Assembly: GCA_033675265.1 (NCBI GenBank)
Contig: JAUJYZ010000346.1
Coordinates: 1 to 64,000, forward strand
DNA: 64,000 bases
Direction: 5' to 3'
DNA from: Actinostola sp. cb2023
Lineage: Eukaryota > Cnidaria > Anthozoa > Actiniaria > Actinostolidae
Below are positions 26,265-37,529 of the stretch, in pieces (the stretch's first letter is position 1; the number at the start of each line of letters is the position of its first letter). The notes below the pieces were generated by a model. That model had not been told where the DNA came from and did not search any database. It was given only the letters and a program-made list of their open reading frames with translations. The translations under genes and the position numbers were made by a program.

Positions 26265-27320
26265 GGGGACACAATCTGACGAGCAAGGGGATGAGGTGGG
26301 ATGCTCCCCGAAAAAAAAAAAGAGGTATAGGTTAGGGTCTCCAAAATAGCATCAAAAGGTTCCTGGTACGTCATTTTTGTACATTTAAACTTTATAGCCT
26401 TAAAGTCCTGTTATTGAAGTTTGTCTCTACCAAATTTCACGGTCAAAATCGAATTCTTTCACTATCAGAAAATTGAACGTCCGATTTTGAACGCTTGAAA
26501 AGACACCAAAGCGGGCCGATAAAATTCGAAACTATTTCTAAATAAGCCTCTAGTTCCATCATACAGTCAATGCACGGCTATTGAAGTTAAAAGACGGCGA
26601 AATCCTCTGCAAATCAATTATTTCTGCAAGACCTCACTAGTCTTTCAACATTGACAATCCCACAATAACTTGTCAACAATGACTGTAATTTAATTATGTA
26701 ATTCGAGAATGATTCTCATTTACTTTATTTACTGTGGTTCAGGTATCGTTCTCACGCTATAAACAAATGCATTCTACTCCATACAAAAAAAAACAAGACT
26801 AGAAGATCATAACAGATCAAAACATTTTAATATGCTGTTATTGATATGTTGCTACTCTTCTCCTGCAGTACTTTCGATATGTAAATTAGGGCAAGAAACC
26901 GCATTTGTCCATTTCCTTGTCACTCTGTAGTTGTAACTTCAGCGCCGAGAAAAACTTGCAGGAAAAATACATTCTGTTACCGTAGGCTGTATATGTTTGG
27001 TGTATAAGGTCTCTGTTTTACGTTATGAATATAAATAGGCGCATTGCAGATGTAGTTTTTGAGCCAAAAAATCAAGGTTCAGCTAAAGTTGGATATTCGT
27101 CTTCACTAAACGTACGTAGCAACTGCCACAAATCCTCCTCGCGTTTCCAATATATCCAATTTTAAAATTCCTTTATGATGTTCAAACTACGTTATTCACA
27201 ACCTTCGTACAGCCATCATGCTTGGGTCACGTGACTTATGTATTGTCTTTTCTTTTTCTCTAAAAAATGTATTCTCTTTGGTCAATGAAAAATAAACATA
27301 GCTATTATTGCTCCAAGACC
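26265..27320. other. Array flank, no gene recognised
   Basis: AT-rich, apparently single-copy DNA starts abruptly at the end of the last short unit. Only short scattered open frames are present and none resembles a known protein. There is an A run at 26311-26321. Confidence 0.6.
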
Positions 27321-27762
27321 GCTGCAGCATATTTCCGGTTTCGCAAACACACGAGGTAACGTGAGTTATTCTGTAAGTCAATCAAGATTAACTTGTCAGC
27401 TAAACGTGTAAGCTAAAGGCTGTTACCTTGTGATCAATGGGATATTTGTTGGGCCTCAATTCAAGCGTTGGAAATACTGACTCCAATTCTGGGATTGTTT
27501 ACCGAAAGGCCGCATTACTATTACAATTTCCTCGAATCTGATTGGTCGATAAACTTTCCTATTTTGCAGTCCTATTACTGACCATTATTAATCCTCATCA
27601 GGGATCAATAAGGGACCGGTCTTTAATAACTTGGGGGAGGGGAAGGGCTGCTATATTGATAAAAACTTGAGATGGTTGGTATTTTGGTTAAAACTTGAGT
27701 CCAAAAATTAGAGCCCTCGATCCCCTTAATTTGAGCCTCAATGTTTTAGCCCTACCTAAACC
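27321..27762. repeat. Dispersed repeat, copy A
   Basis: Starting at CCGCTGCAGCATATTTCCGG, about 400 bp matches 43226-43634 in the same orientation with few differences. Copy A has extra bases near 27640 and 27700. It ends with the shared text CCTTAATTTGAGCCTCA and TTTTAGCCCTACCTAAAC. I see no inverted termini and no coding frame, so the family is unknown. Confidence 0.85.
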
Positions 27763-28536
27763 TATACAAAATATAATATATGAGTAAAAAAAAAGAAGTG
27801 AAGTATAATGGAAAGACAAAGACTCTCCTTTCAAAACTTTAGCGTAAGTAAATTAAAGAAACTATTCCGGGCTGATAGAGCTTGAACTAAAAGCCGGTTG
27901 CAAAACGACCGTGAGAACCGTCTCGTAATCATGTAATGGGAGGGGTACCTCAGTGAGTAGATCCCAGAGAGCGGGATCTCGTACCCAGAGCAGGATTCTC
28001 TGGCAAGGCATTGGAGGATTGGCAATGTTTATTTATGCTCGATTTTTTTTTCGCCCTTCTACAACTGCACAAATTATTTGGGCTATATTTTACAATTTGA
28101 ACAGAGAGTCTAACGTAGATCTTCAAAATTATAAATCTCCATCTTGCGAGATCCTTTTTATTCTCGGTATGTATACAGACGGATGAGTAGGATAAATAAA
28201 ACAATTTCAAGGTTAAAAATTGATATTCGTTTTGAGTCCGGGCTTTACTGATTTTGAGTTCGGGCTTTACTGATGTTGAGTCCGGGGCGGAGTCCTGGTT
28301 CGAGATCGGATCCGGGTTCTACCGGATGCCGATATTTTTTAAGACTTACCGTTAAATATCCCATACCATCCTATCGGTACTCCATATACGATGTTCAATA
28401 TAAGTTTGAGAAATAACCTTTGACAGTTAGTGGACGATTGGAAATCTTTGAGTTGTTGAGTAAGCGGGTTATGTATACCGAAGAAGGCGTTCAGAACCCT
28501 TTCACTATCATCTCCGCAGTTAATTGAAATGTGTGT
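27763..28536. other. Intergenic stretch with a short 22-bp tandem repeat
   Basis: No gene is recognised. At 28232-28290 the 22-mer TTGAGTCCGGGCTTTACTGA plus two bases occurs twice and then partially a third time. Short overlapping open frames on both strands here look random. Confidence 0.6.
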
Positions 28537-28539
28537 TTA
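28537..28539. repeat. Target-site duplication TTA, left of Harbinger-1
   Basis: TTA directly precedes the left TIR and is repeated at 32151-32153 after the right TIR, as expected for PIF/Harbinger. Confidence 0.85.
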
Positions 28540-28815
28540 GAGACCTTAAGATCCAGGTTTTTCATCGTTTCCCGCAAACGGCAAACCGCAGTTTGCCGTT
28601 TGCGGTTTGAAGTTTGCAGTATGCCCATATTTGAGACTAAGATTCGCGGGTAACATTTTACCAAAGCATCATGGGAAATAACAAAAACAAGATGGCCGCT
28701 GCAAGGAGGTAGGAATTGTTTCTTGTTTGGTTTCTTGTTTTTAAACAATAAAATCCTGTCTTTTTAAATTGGGTTCATTTGATATAGACAAGACTTCAAA
28801 TATATTATCGACATC

Positions 28816-29971
28816 ATGCTGCTTGGCGATACTTCAGACAGCTCGTCGAGCGATGAAGACCTAGATATGCTTTTACTCGACGTAGCATTTCCTGAACCAC
28901 GCTTGCTGGAACCACGCTTAAACATAGAAGATGTTAGCGAGGTCGAATGTGAACAAATGTTTAGGTAGGAGTAGACCTTTAGTTGTGTATGTATGTCTTT
29001 TTGTCCTACTGGTTTTAGCTGAGGATGTATCCATCATACTATATTTAAGCCTTCTGAAGTTAATTAGGGTGCGTTCGATTGACCATATTCCAGAATAGGA
29101 ATACATGGAATAACATCCCTAACTCGCTGTCACGCAGCTTCTGTCCAATCTAAAATGAAACGCTTCCTTGTTGTATCATAATAATGGAATTTTAAATGTG
29201 CTGAAATAAAAGCATCGAAGTGTTTATTCCATGTATTCCTATTCTGGAATAGAGTCAATCGAACTAACCCTGAGAGTCTTCATTCAACACAGTTTGATTT
29301 ATTTGGGGCTGTCATCGTGGTTTTTATTTTGTTGAGTCAACATCAATCTCTACTGTCCCTGCCCTGGTGATATACTGAGCTCTTTAGCTGTTGCTTAAAG
29401 TTTTTCTTGCCTTTGCAGATTTCAAAAACAGGACGTGACTCGCCTCCTGGAGGCCTTAACAATACCTGAATACTACACTAGTAACCAAGGATCAGTATAT
29501 AGCGGCATGGAAGCACTGTTGATCTTGCTACGCCGCTTCGCCTATCCAAACCGATGGTGTGACCTTGTGCCCATCTTTGGTAGGGCTGAAGCAGAGCTGA
29601 GCATGGTCTTTAATATGGTAATCAGGCAATAATAATTTATTATTAGTTATTTTGTGGAATGATACTGAGCAAAATGAAAATAACTTCCACAAAATATTTT
29701 CCATTCTATTTTTGATCTAAACAATTTCACTTTCATTTCCTAATTTTAGATTATAGATGACCTACATACGCGTTTCGGTCAGCTGCTGACTTCTCTGGAT
29801 TTGATATGGTTGGATCCAGCACAATTTTCTGGTATCATACACCAAAAAGGGGCTCCACTTGACCAGGTTTGGGGGTTTATTGATGGAACGACTCGACCTA
29901 TTGCAAGACCCATTAGAAACCAACGAATTATGTTCAGTGGACATAAGAGAGTACACTGCTTGAAATTTCAA
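28816..29971 (+). pseudogene. Harbinger transposase, N-terminal half (DDE_Tnp_4 type)
   Basis: Three exons join in frame: 28816-28964 (starts MLLGDTSDSSSSDEDLD, an acidic N-terminus), 29419-29617 and 29750-29971. All junctions are GT-AG. Exon 2 encodes the helix-turn-helix-like stretch with LLRRFAYPNRWCDLVPIFGR. Exon 3 encodes VWGFIDGTTRPIARP, where D161 would be the first catalytic Asp, then GHKRVHCLKFQ. A donor (GTAAGT) follows, but the expected exon with the second Asp and the Glu is not found anywhere before 32150. About 190 residues remain of the ~350 usual for the family. An internal deletion has probably removed the last exon, so this copy should be inactive. The second Harbinger in this window (39269-40888) shows what is missing. 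Confidence 0.85.
29066..29271. mobile_element. MITE-like element inside the Harbinger-1 transposase intron
   Basis: Termini are inverted copies: AGGGTGCGTTCGATTGA at the left and TCAATCGAACTAACCCT at the right. The homology continues through ATTCCAGAATAGGAATACAT on each side. It is ~206 bp with no coding capacity and sits in intron 1. I could not assign a clean target duplication. Confidence 0.75.
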
Positions 29972-30500
29972 GTAAGTTGTTGTACAATAATTGATGTAAC
30001 TGAGAAGGTGCACCCTTACTAACATTTGCGGGGAGGGGAGGCTGTCAACTATTGCAAAATTGCCAGGAAATTGGCTTGATGTTGATGTACTTGTCAAGGA
30101 TTGTTTTACAAAATGCCAGAGGGGAGGAGGAGTAGGGCCAGGACTTGTTTCTTGGGGTGAGGGCAGGTAGTGTGCGAAACGAGGCACGCAACTGTATCGT
30201 CCAATCAAATTCCCCTGATTTCTTGTCTGAATGTTGTCACGGTTTGTAGTTTGAGAAACCTATTGCCGAGGAAAATGCATACCTTGCAAACCCATGTCGC
30301 ACACATGAGGGTATGGGCATTTTTATAAAGTTTATGAAGTATGGTAAGTTTGGGAAATTGTAATTGTTTGGGAAATTGTAATTGCTTTTTCTTTACCTGA
30401 AAGAAATCGAGTGGAAGTCCTGGAACAAAAAGTCTGTTGATAGCAAAATAGTGATGTCTTAGATTTGCTGGATGTTTAATTTTGAATTAAAATTAATTAT

Positions 30501-30637
30501 AATAGAGTGATTCCAATAAACCTGGGCATTACTAACTACTATTAGACACTCACTCTTTTGTTTTCTTTTGTTCCTTTGCATCTAATAAACACTGACAGCT
30601 AATTAGTAGTGCCCAGGTTTATTGGAATTACTCTATT
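30501..30637. mobile_element. Small MITE, ~137 bp
   Basis: AATAGAGTGATTCCAATAAA at the left matches the reverse complement of the right end (TTTATTGGAATTACTCTATT) with one mismatch. The inverted homology extends through CCTGGGCA. It has no coding capacity and lies in the part of Harbinger-1 where the transposase C-terminus is missing. Confidence 0.75.
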
Positions 30638-30974
30638 CTTACTTTACATTTTCAGAACATATGCATTTGCTAATATTTTTAAATATAGTATAAAAGTTAA
30701 ATAAAGCATGTTATGCAAAATATATTTCATGCAAAATAGATTTCATGTGGATAAAGTATTTTTTAAATGTTGAACTTGCAGTCAGGATTCATGTTTTAAA
30801 TTGAAGATATACTTTTGTCTCTGACTTTAGCTTTTTTTATTCACACGTTTCAACTGTAAATCAACAGTCTTCATCAGTTGGGTAGTAAGAAACTGCGCAT
30901 GGATATATTTCAAAAAATACTATGAGAGCTCGTGCCAGTGGATAAAGTATGTTATGTTATGTTATGTACTTGTT

Positions 30975-31736
30975 CAGTTGAATAGAAAGAAAGAAAACTG
31001 AAAATAGTCTTCATCAGAAAAACAAACATGAATGTGATCCTTACAATCTTTTAGTAATGAGAGAAAAACTTTCCTTTCCTCAATTTCAAGCTTTATCTTT
31101 TCCTTCCTTTCAGAAACTTCATCCAAATACTTTTTGGGGGGGGAACTGCAATTCTGTCATCCTTATTTCTAGCTCTTTCTCCTTTAGCTCTGCTTTCTTC
31201 TCGTACTTGCTTTCAAGCTCCTCACTCCAGTTTTATCAGTAATGTATATTATAAGGTTATATTCATGCATGCATGGGTTTTAGTGGTCTAGCCTACCTTT
31301 CTATTTTTTGTATCTACCCCCATGAGGTGTTGGGCAGTGTAAAGTGTTACAAAATTAATGCAGCAGAATCCCCCTTCTCGAGAAAAAAATGACGGTTTAA
31401 CTTTCTTTGTTCTTTGTATTTAAACGTTCTAATTAAACGTTGTATACCTTAAAGATATATTGAAGCCTATGACTAGCTAGTTGTTGCTTACTTTTTAAGT
31501 GCTTTTTTCTTATATTTGTCGAGGAGGCGTTCAAGCCTCTCTCGACAAGCACGCCCTTTAATTTCTACATATTTATCCCCAATGGTAAAGAGGACACTGA
31601 GTAACTCAGCTATTTTTTCCCATTCATTGGGCGAGTTTGGCTTACTTGCTGCCACCTCTTTTACCAACGCTAATATCGTGCTCGGTTTTTGGCTATCGAA
31701 AGGGAGCCATGTTCTGAAAAACATAGGATAATGCAA
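30975..31736 (-). pseudogene. Harbinger Myb/trihelix-like accessory protein, decayed
   Basis: On the minus strand, 31488-31720 encodes PSTILALVKEVAASKP, then EWEKIAELL and IKGRACRERLERLLDK, which match the Myb/SANT-like DNA-binding module of the second Harbinger protein. A donor GTAAGC follows LKK. A second piece at about 30975-31228 encodes a charged coiled coil (EELESKYEKKAELKEKELEI and YLDEVSERKEKIKLEIEERK). Its frame is broken at a run of nine Gs on the plus strand (31136-31144). In active elements this protein binds the TIRs and helps import the transposase into the nucleus. It converges on the transposase gene. The first exon was not identified and the acceptor of the second piece is weak. 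Confidence 0.7.
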
Positions 31737-32110
31737 CGTTGTAATCTCATGTAACCTTGAATAACTTTAATTCACTATTTGATAGTGATTTGACTGTATT
31801 TGTAAACGATAGCGCGTTTGTAAAAGGCGCCATGTTTGTGTGTGTTTTCGAGACAGGGGCACCGCCTCGGTATATCGCTAAAAATCTCTAAATTTTAATT
31901 GTCTAGAGTGGGGAAAGACTAATAGCGAAACAATTAAGATAGTCAAGAAAGTGAATCATTACTTTAAACGTGGGATTTTACATAGTAAGTAGGAAAAAAT
32001 CATTGCCGTAAATCACTTACCGCTAGAGAGCGTCCTTGCAGTAAAAACGTGAACCGCGAACGGCAAACGTGCCGGCAAGACCAAAGTCGCGTGACATCTT
32101 GAAGTCAGAG

Positions 32111-32150
32111 GTTTGCGGGAAACGATGAAAACCCTGGATCTTAAGGTCTC
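32111..32150 (-). repeat. Right TIR of Harbinger-1
   Basis: Inverted copy of 28540-28579 with one mismatch; followed by TTA at 32151-32153. Confidence 0.9.
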
Positions 32151-32153
32151 TTA

Positions 32154-32763
32154 TTCAGTGCTTATGCTTACACGAGGATCTCGTATTAAGGCACCTGCTC
32201 AGCCAGAATTAATATGCAGCACTATCCTTGCCATGTCCATACAATGTGCAAGTGCGATCGAGGAACTAATAACAACTGAAATAAGGCTGTAGTATGTCAA
32301 CTGTCAATTCATCCTTTTTTTGGCGTCAAAGCTTACACTGCGTGTAGTCAATGGCAGTTCCATCTAGCTTTGACGATGCCTTGTGCGCATTTCAATGAGG
32401 ATGACCAAATAATTAATACATTTGACGTTTGTTTAATAAGTCTTAATTGTATTCCTAGCTTATTTTTTTATTTACCACTACATAGTATATTGCGGCTGGA
32501 AATCAGATCGACCAGAAATCGTTATGTTTGACATACCTCCAACACCATTCACACAAAGGGCCCTCTCACAAAAGCAAGAACAAAGCAGTTGCACAGCATT
32601 GCAAGCCCAGTGGTGACATGCGGCACTTATACGGTAATTCTTATTGGTGAAGAACTACGTACTGTCCTGAATTTAATAATGGTGGTCTTGCACATTTATC
32701 TTCCCGGTTGTTGACTATTTTTGTGTTTTGAAATAGCAGTTAATAGTTGTTCCAAAACACATA
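32154..32763. other. Intergenic, no gene recognised
   Basis: Right flank of Harbinger-1. It is AT-rich with only short random open frames. Confidence 0.5.
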
Positions 32764-33228
32764 TATTATGTCCTGAATTTCTTTCTATGTTTTTGAGAGA
32801 TAACAGAATATATGACATCAATTCTTTTCGATCAGGCTCAAAGTCAGTACCATCGGTGGCTACAGAGTTTTTGGTGCCTAGTTTTATGAATGCTGAAAAG
32901 CATTAGCTTGATATTCACTGAATTTATTATGTCCTGAATATCTTTCTATGTTTTTGAGAGATAACAGAATATATGACATCAATAGCTGATATCGAAGTTA
33001 CACTCCAATGACTCCAACACTCCAACACTCCAACAACGGATTCGAGTCGAGACTATCGGGTCAGAACAAAAACTTGACCCGATAGCCTCGACTTGAAACT
33101 TTTGTACAGAGTCAGATATCAGCTATTCTTTACGATAAGGCTCAAAGTCAGTACCGTCGGTGGCTACAGAGTTTTTGGTGCCTAGTTTTATGAATGCTGA
33201 AAAGCATTAGCTTGATATTCACTGAATG
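32764..33228. repeat. Local tandem duplication (~162-bp unit, two copies)
   Basis: Copy 1 (about 32764-32925) and copy 2 (about 32926-33228) both begin ATTATGTCCTGAAT and both end AGCTTGATATTCACTGAAT. They differ by a few substitutions and by a 141-bp insertion in copy 2 (32984-33124). Confidence 0.9.
32984..33124. mobile_element. 141-bp palindromic insertion with AT target duplication
   Basis: The ends are AGCTGATATC and GATATCAGCT. The interior is also largely palindromic (GTCGAGACTATCGGGTCA and TGACCCGATAGCCTCGAC). The neighbouring tandem copy (near 32820) preserves the empty site CATCAATTCTT. Here the site reads CATCAAT, insert, ATTCTT, so AT is duplicated. It contains a short CCAACACT triple repeat and no coding capacity. 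The transposon superfamily is uncertain. Confidence 0.85.
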
Positions 33229-33431
33229 CACTATAATCATCATTCTAAAAAGTGACAATTCGAACATGAACATGGTGAGTATAGAATGTATTCCACTCGT
33301 GATCGAGATCAGTAGTGTAGTCACAGACCACGTTCAAAACAACGTTGGTCTCATGGGCTTATCGTCTCGTTCATACTTTTGTTTGCTTGATAGGAGACTC
33401 TGACTAAAGCGACTAAAAACGCCTTAGCCCC

Positions 33432-34264
33432 ATAGCCTGCATAGCGGCCCTAAGGGGCAGGGGATTGGGGAAGGAAAGGAGGAGGAGGGGGATTGGGGAG
33501 AGGAGGGGGACGGGAATTAGGGCCTGCAATGAAACCCCCACATTCCTCGTATTTCACGTCCACATTCCGGACGTAAAATTCCCATTGGTCAAACGCCTGT
33601 CAATCATTCACTTCTATTGTCTAATTGAAAATCGATCTCAATGACTTGATTGATAAGTAACAGTGACAACGATCGACCAACAAACATTTCAAACATGGAT
33701 ATGAATATCAACAGTATTATTTCAAGCATTTGTAGAGAGATATTGAACGGAATCGTCCTAAAAGAAGAGCACGAATTAGAAATCATGTCCTTGCTAATCT
33801 TTACAAGTGCAATCCAGTTACTTTAGGAATTGCTTTGACATAAACTTTATTGAAAGGACAACTCCACGGCTTCCTTCTCTCGAAGAAGGCTTGAAAAGAT
33901 TCTCACAGGATTGCACAGAATTACCAACTACATTTACACAGACGGCAGAACAGATTTCATTGATTTTTTGATTTTCTCCCTCACTTACTTATAAGTTTAG
34001 AAGCTTAGTGATTCATTTCACGATGCTGAAGAAATACGTGGTGAGTTTCCAGTAGCTACATATTTTCACACTTCACAGTGCAAACAGACGACGATTTTGA
34101 TTGGTTTATATATTTTGCAATCTTGATTATTAATTAGGGGGCGTAAGAAGAAAAACGGGGGTTTCATTGCATGCCCTAATTCCCCTCTCCCTCCTCTCCC
34201 CAATCCCCCTCCTCCTCCTTTCCTTCCCCAATCCCCTGCCACTTAGGGTCGCTACGCAGGCTAT
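33432..34264. mobile_element. Inverted-repeat element with purine-rich arms
   Basis: Arms of ~108 bp at 33432-33539 and 34156-34264 are inverted copies with few mismatches. Each contains a long strand-asymmetric tract of G runs and GGA repeats. The ~615-bp interior has no recognisable gene. It is a non-autonomous DNA element or an inverted duplication; I could not define target duplications. Confidence 0.8.
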
Positions 34265-35365
34265 AGCCCCAGCCAAAATGCTACTGACCTGAATCGGTAG
34301 CCAAATATTGCAGTCTGAAAATACGGACAGAGCTGACATACCGCTACAAACTAGTTGGGCCACTACCCCGCCACTAATCAGTGACACAATAACTTTTAAG
34401 CACGTATTGTCCTTAGTGAACCCAAAATTTCGTTCATCTCAGGACAGTATCCAAGTTTTTTTCTCCATATTGCATATTTTAGGTATTGTTTAAAGAAATC
34501 AATAATTGCCAATAACTTACTGAACATTAAACCGAACTCTATGGTGACTTTTTAGTAGTAATGAATTTTATCTTTTTGATAGGCCATGTAATCGATATTC
34601 CCGAGTATGACTTGGAAGAGTCATAGCAGCAGACATGGCAGGGAGAAAGAACAATAGAAGTAGTCGAGTAAGGGACCTTCGCCAATTGCTGGAGGTCAAT
34701 AAGCCCAGTTGTATCAAGTATCAATACAATACTATGGTCGGTAACTAGAGTGGTCACATGGATGTCATGTGTGAAGACATAAATTTCATGAAAGTAGACT
34801 AATGAGATGTATTGGGATTAATGGTAATTTTCTCTTTGGACAAATCCTAAAGTTTTCTTATTACTTTTGTGCCACAATGTACCAACACGCTTTGATTAAA
34901 AAATACAGATTCTTGCCATAAGTGTGGTCGGCGTGGCTACTATAGGGCACAATGCCCTCTTAGTCGCCAAGAACTTTCAGGCAATTAGAAGAACCGCTCA
35001 GTAACAGTTTTAAAACAACTTTTACTTCCAAGCGGACCTTCATAATGTGAAATTCAATTAAAATATGTTTTTTGCATGTTCTTTTTATTTGTAATAGTAT
35101 CAAAAATAAGTTATACGATAACGTACTAAATAATTGAAGATTCCGCATCTGCTTCCGTTTGATACTTTTGTCTAAACTCAGAATATCAGGCAGAAGATTT
35201 TCTTATCTCGCGCGTAAGCGCTGATATTGCTGTGTGGCGAGACAAAAAAAATCGCAAACCTTACTACTAACACTGGTGCTGTAAAACAATTATAACTGAG
35301 CATTTTTCCGAGAGAAAACCTATTTCATCAACCATACACAGAAAAGGCGACTTCAGTTTGATTTG
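34265..35365. other. Intergenic, no gene recognised
   Basis: Only short open frames of random appearance on both strands. Confidence 0.5.
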
Positions 35366-35480
35366 AAATACAATACAATACAATACAATAACTTTATTTA
35401 AGGAGGGAGACGTATTAACCATTTACAGTTTTCTAACTTACGGTCCTCAAATAAGAAAAACTTAAATAAATATAATAATT
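35366..35480 (-). mobile_element. Probable LINE/SINE 3' end with (TATTG)n tail
   Basis: On the minus strand, AAATAAAGTTATTG runs into four or five TATTG repeats. This is a typical 3' terminus of non-LTR retrotransposons in invertebrates. The body upstream is short and the family was not recognised. Confidence 0.45.
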
Positions 35481-35701
35481 ATAAACGACAATTCCAAATA
35501 TTGAAGTCGACATGCTGTAAAATATATGCGACAAATTGGATAAGTGATAACGAAATCAGTTCAGTTCTACAAACTACAAACTACTTCCGTTTCTTCCCTT
35601 TATCTCGCGCGTAGAATTTCATCATCATACCCAGCCTATGATCTTAGATCTGTGTATACCAATTTGTTGCTAGAACTAAGTGATTTTATCACTATCAGTT
35701 A

Positions 35702-36201
35702 CAGTGGAACACGGCCTTACGGACACCCGGTTAATACGGCCACCTGGTTATTACGGACATGTTGTTCTGTCCCGGCCGAAACTCATACAAATGTCTATAA
35801 AATATACCCGTTTAATACGGACACCGGATAATACGGACAACGGACACTTTATCCTGTCGCAATATGCCCATTTTCATACAAGGTCTACCCGGTTAATAAG
35901 GACACTTTATTTTCCCAAAACAACGACAATGTGTAAATTGATCGCTTTTTAATTAAAATTAAGCACGTTCCGTGCTTTCTCACGATCCGTGCTTTCTCAC
36001 GTTCAACGTGTAAACTGATCGCTAATTACGTGCATTCAGAGTGTCCCCACTAAAAATAAACAGATCCCCAGTTGCATGCAGTCAATGTTTCCGCTAAAAA
36101 TGTAAGTGACCTAAATTGACCGACCCGGTTTATACGGACACCTGGTTAATACGGACACTGCGTCACGTCCCGATGGTGTCCGTATTAAACGGGTTCCATT
36201 G
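35702..36201. mobile_element. 500-bp pogo/Tigger-like MITE with TA duplication
   Basis: The left end CAGTGGAACACGG and the right end CCGTATTAAACGGGTTCCATTG are inverted relatives. TA lies on both sides (35700-35701 and 36202-36203). The interior is built of repeats of CCGGTTAATACGGACA type. It has no transposase. TA duplications and CAGTGGAAC termini are typical of the pogo/Tigger branch of Tc1/mariner. Confidence 0.75.
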
Positions 36202-36249
36202 TATGTGAATTATCAAGATGCTTAGATATAGTCATAATGTATGAAATGT

Positions 36250-36636
36250 ATTTTTATCACTGACGTCATACTGTAAAAGCCGGACATCGCTGACTGAAGA
36301 GAATTCAAGACCATGCATATTACCGCCAATGATTCTACTTTATCCTTGATTTATTTAGTACAAAATAGGAAGGAAAAGTGAATTCCTGAAACAAATAAAC
36401 GTACAAGTAAATACATACATACAGGAAAAGTAATAATGTAAACGAACTTACGAGTGGAAGCTGTAAGAGAAATTCTAGCTAGCCATGATGAGAGGTTGTT
36501 CTGATTCTGGCACTCCTTAACAACAACAGCCAAGAAAACGAATAATTTACATATATAAGTACAATTACATCCCTGGAGAACGTACGTAAACAACTGCACA
36601 CGGAAACATTATTCTATTGTTGAAGAAGCCTCAACA
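36250..36636 (-). repeat. Possible 3' LTR of the BEL/Pao element
   Basis: Downstream of the BEL/Pao reading frame on the minus strand, a purine/G-rich run (CTTCGGGGGCCCCAGGA) is followed by TGTTGAGGCTTC, a plausible LTR start. The right LTR edge is a guess and no partner LTR is seen in the window. Confidence 0.3.
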
Positions 36637-36856
36637 TCCTGGGGCCCCCGAAGATGAGGAAACTTGAACAACGCATTCTATCTAATAAGAAAAAACCTAA
36701 TCTAAATTAAAGTTACAACAGTATTATGGTTGCTGGCAGAGTTCATTGTTCGTAGTAAATCGTGACAGTGTCCAAGTCTTTCAAGTTCATTGATTCTTTC
36801 TCGTGTTATTTGTCATTAAGTGTTCCTTTTCATTGTTCATAGCTTGAGCTTGATCT

Positions 36857-37008
36857 TTATGGGGATTCCTCGAGTAAGCATAACTTAGTTATTGGGCGAA
36901 CAATTGTTGAATTCTTGGTTTTTACTTCTGCTGATCGTACACGATGATCTGGACCAGGGAAAACCCTTTGGACACGTCCAAGCAAACACCGTCCTCGTGG
37001 TAGACATT
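36857..37008 (-). pseudogene. BEL/Pao integrase C-terminal tail (distal fragment)
   Basis: On the minus strand one frame ends at a stop (36857-36859) and encodes [17 protein letters not shown] and RSAEVKT, the conserved tail after the integrase of BEL/Pao polyproteins. It begins exactly at the left end of Harbinger-2 and continues the fragment at 41071-41374 in the same frame once the Harbinger and one copy of its 3-bp target duplication are discounted. It is therefore the downstream half of a gene cut by that insertion. Confidence 0.8.
37006..37008. repeat. Target-site duplication ATT, left of Harbinger-2
   Basis: ATT precedes the left TIR and is repeated at 41071-41073. The 3-bp length is confirmed by the restored phase of the interrupted BEL/Pao frame. 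Confidence 0.85.
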
Positions 37009-37529
37009 AGGGACCTTAAGCACCGGAAAAATCTACGACGCGGACGTCGACCGGAAGTAATATTTTACATTTTAATTAGGTGTTGCCATTGGATACGAGC
37101 GTAAGCTCCCGTCCTCTCGCCGTCCCCGACGTCAATTTGTTTACTTTCACGTCGCCGATAAAACGCCGTTTTAAAACTATTTTTTCCCGTAGAAAACAGT
37201 TTCCTGTAAGCATAGAAGAGCTTCTGGTCTTACTTCAAGGCATAATCTTTATAAATTTTCCGTTTTTGATTGAAATAACAGCGACATCTGTATCAATAAA
37301 ACTATTTTTGTAAGACAAGTACTTTTCTCTCAGTCGGCGTGAAGATGAGTCTTGATTCTGGCCCCGACAAAAATCTGAAGTCATCCAGGTTAGTTGCTTT
37401 TATCTATTTATTTTATATACTAATATCTATCTATCAATTGTTGTTGGTAGAAATAATGAAACATGTTTTGTTTACGTCGATTAAGTCGACCCATTCACAG
37501 ATACAAAGAAAGGGACTGTCCAACGCAGT

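Larger units (their letters stand above)
28540..32150. mobile_element. PIF/Harbinger DNA transposon 1 (defective)
   Basis: A 40-bp TIR (28540-28579, GAGACCTTAAGATCCAGG...) is repeated inverted at 32111-32150 with one mismatch, flanked by TTA on both sides. Inside are a plus-strand transposase missing its C-terminal half and a convergent minus-strand Myb-like gene, the usual two-gene arrangement of this superfamily. Two smaller inverted-repeat elements are nested within it (29066-29271 and 30501-30637). The TIR core GACCTTAAG is shared with the second Harbinger at 37009-41070, so the two families are related. Confidence 0.92.

Noticed and set aside
29762..30208. 148-codon minus-strand frame opposite the Harbinger-1 transposase exon
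   Set aside because: It is the antisense of a well-supported transposase exon plus intron.
35544..35952. Two overlapping frames of 90-95 codons
   Set aside because: They run into the internal repeats of a TA-flanked MITE and have no domain.
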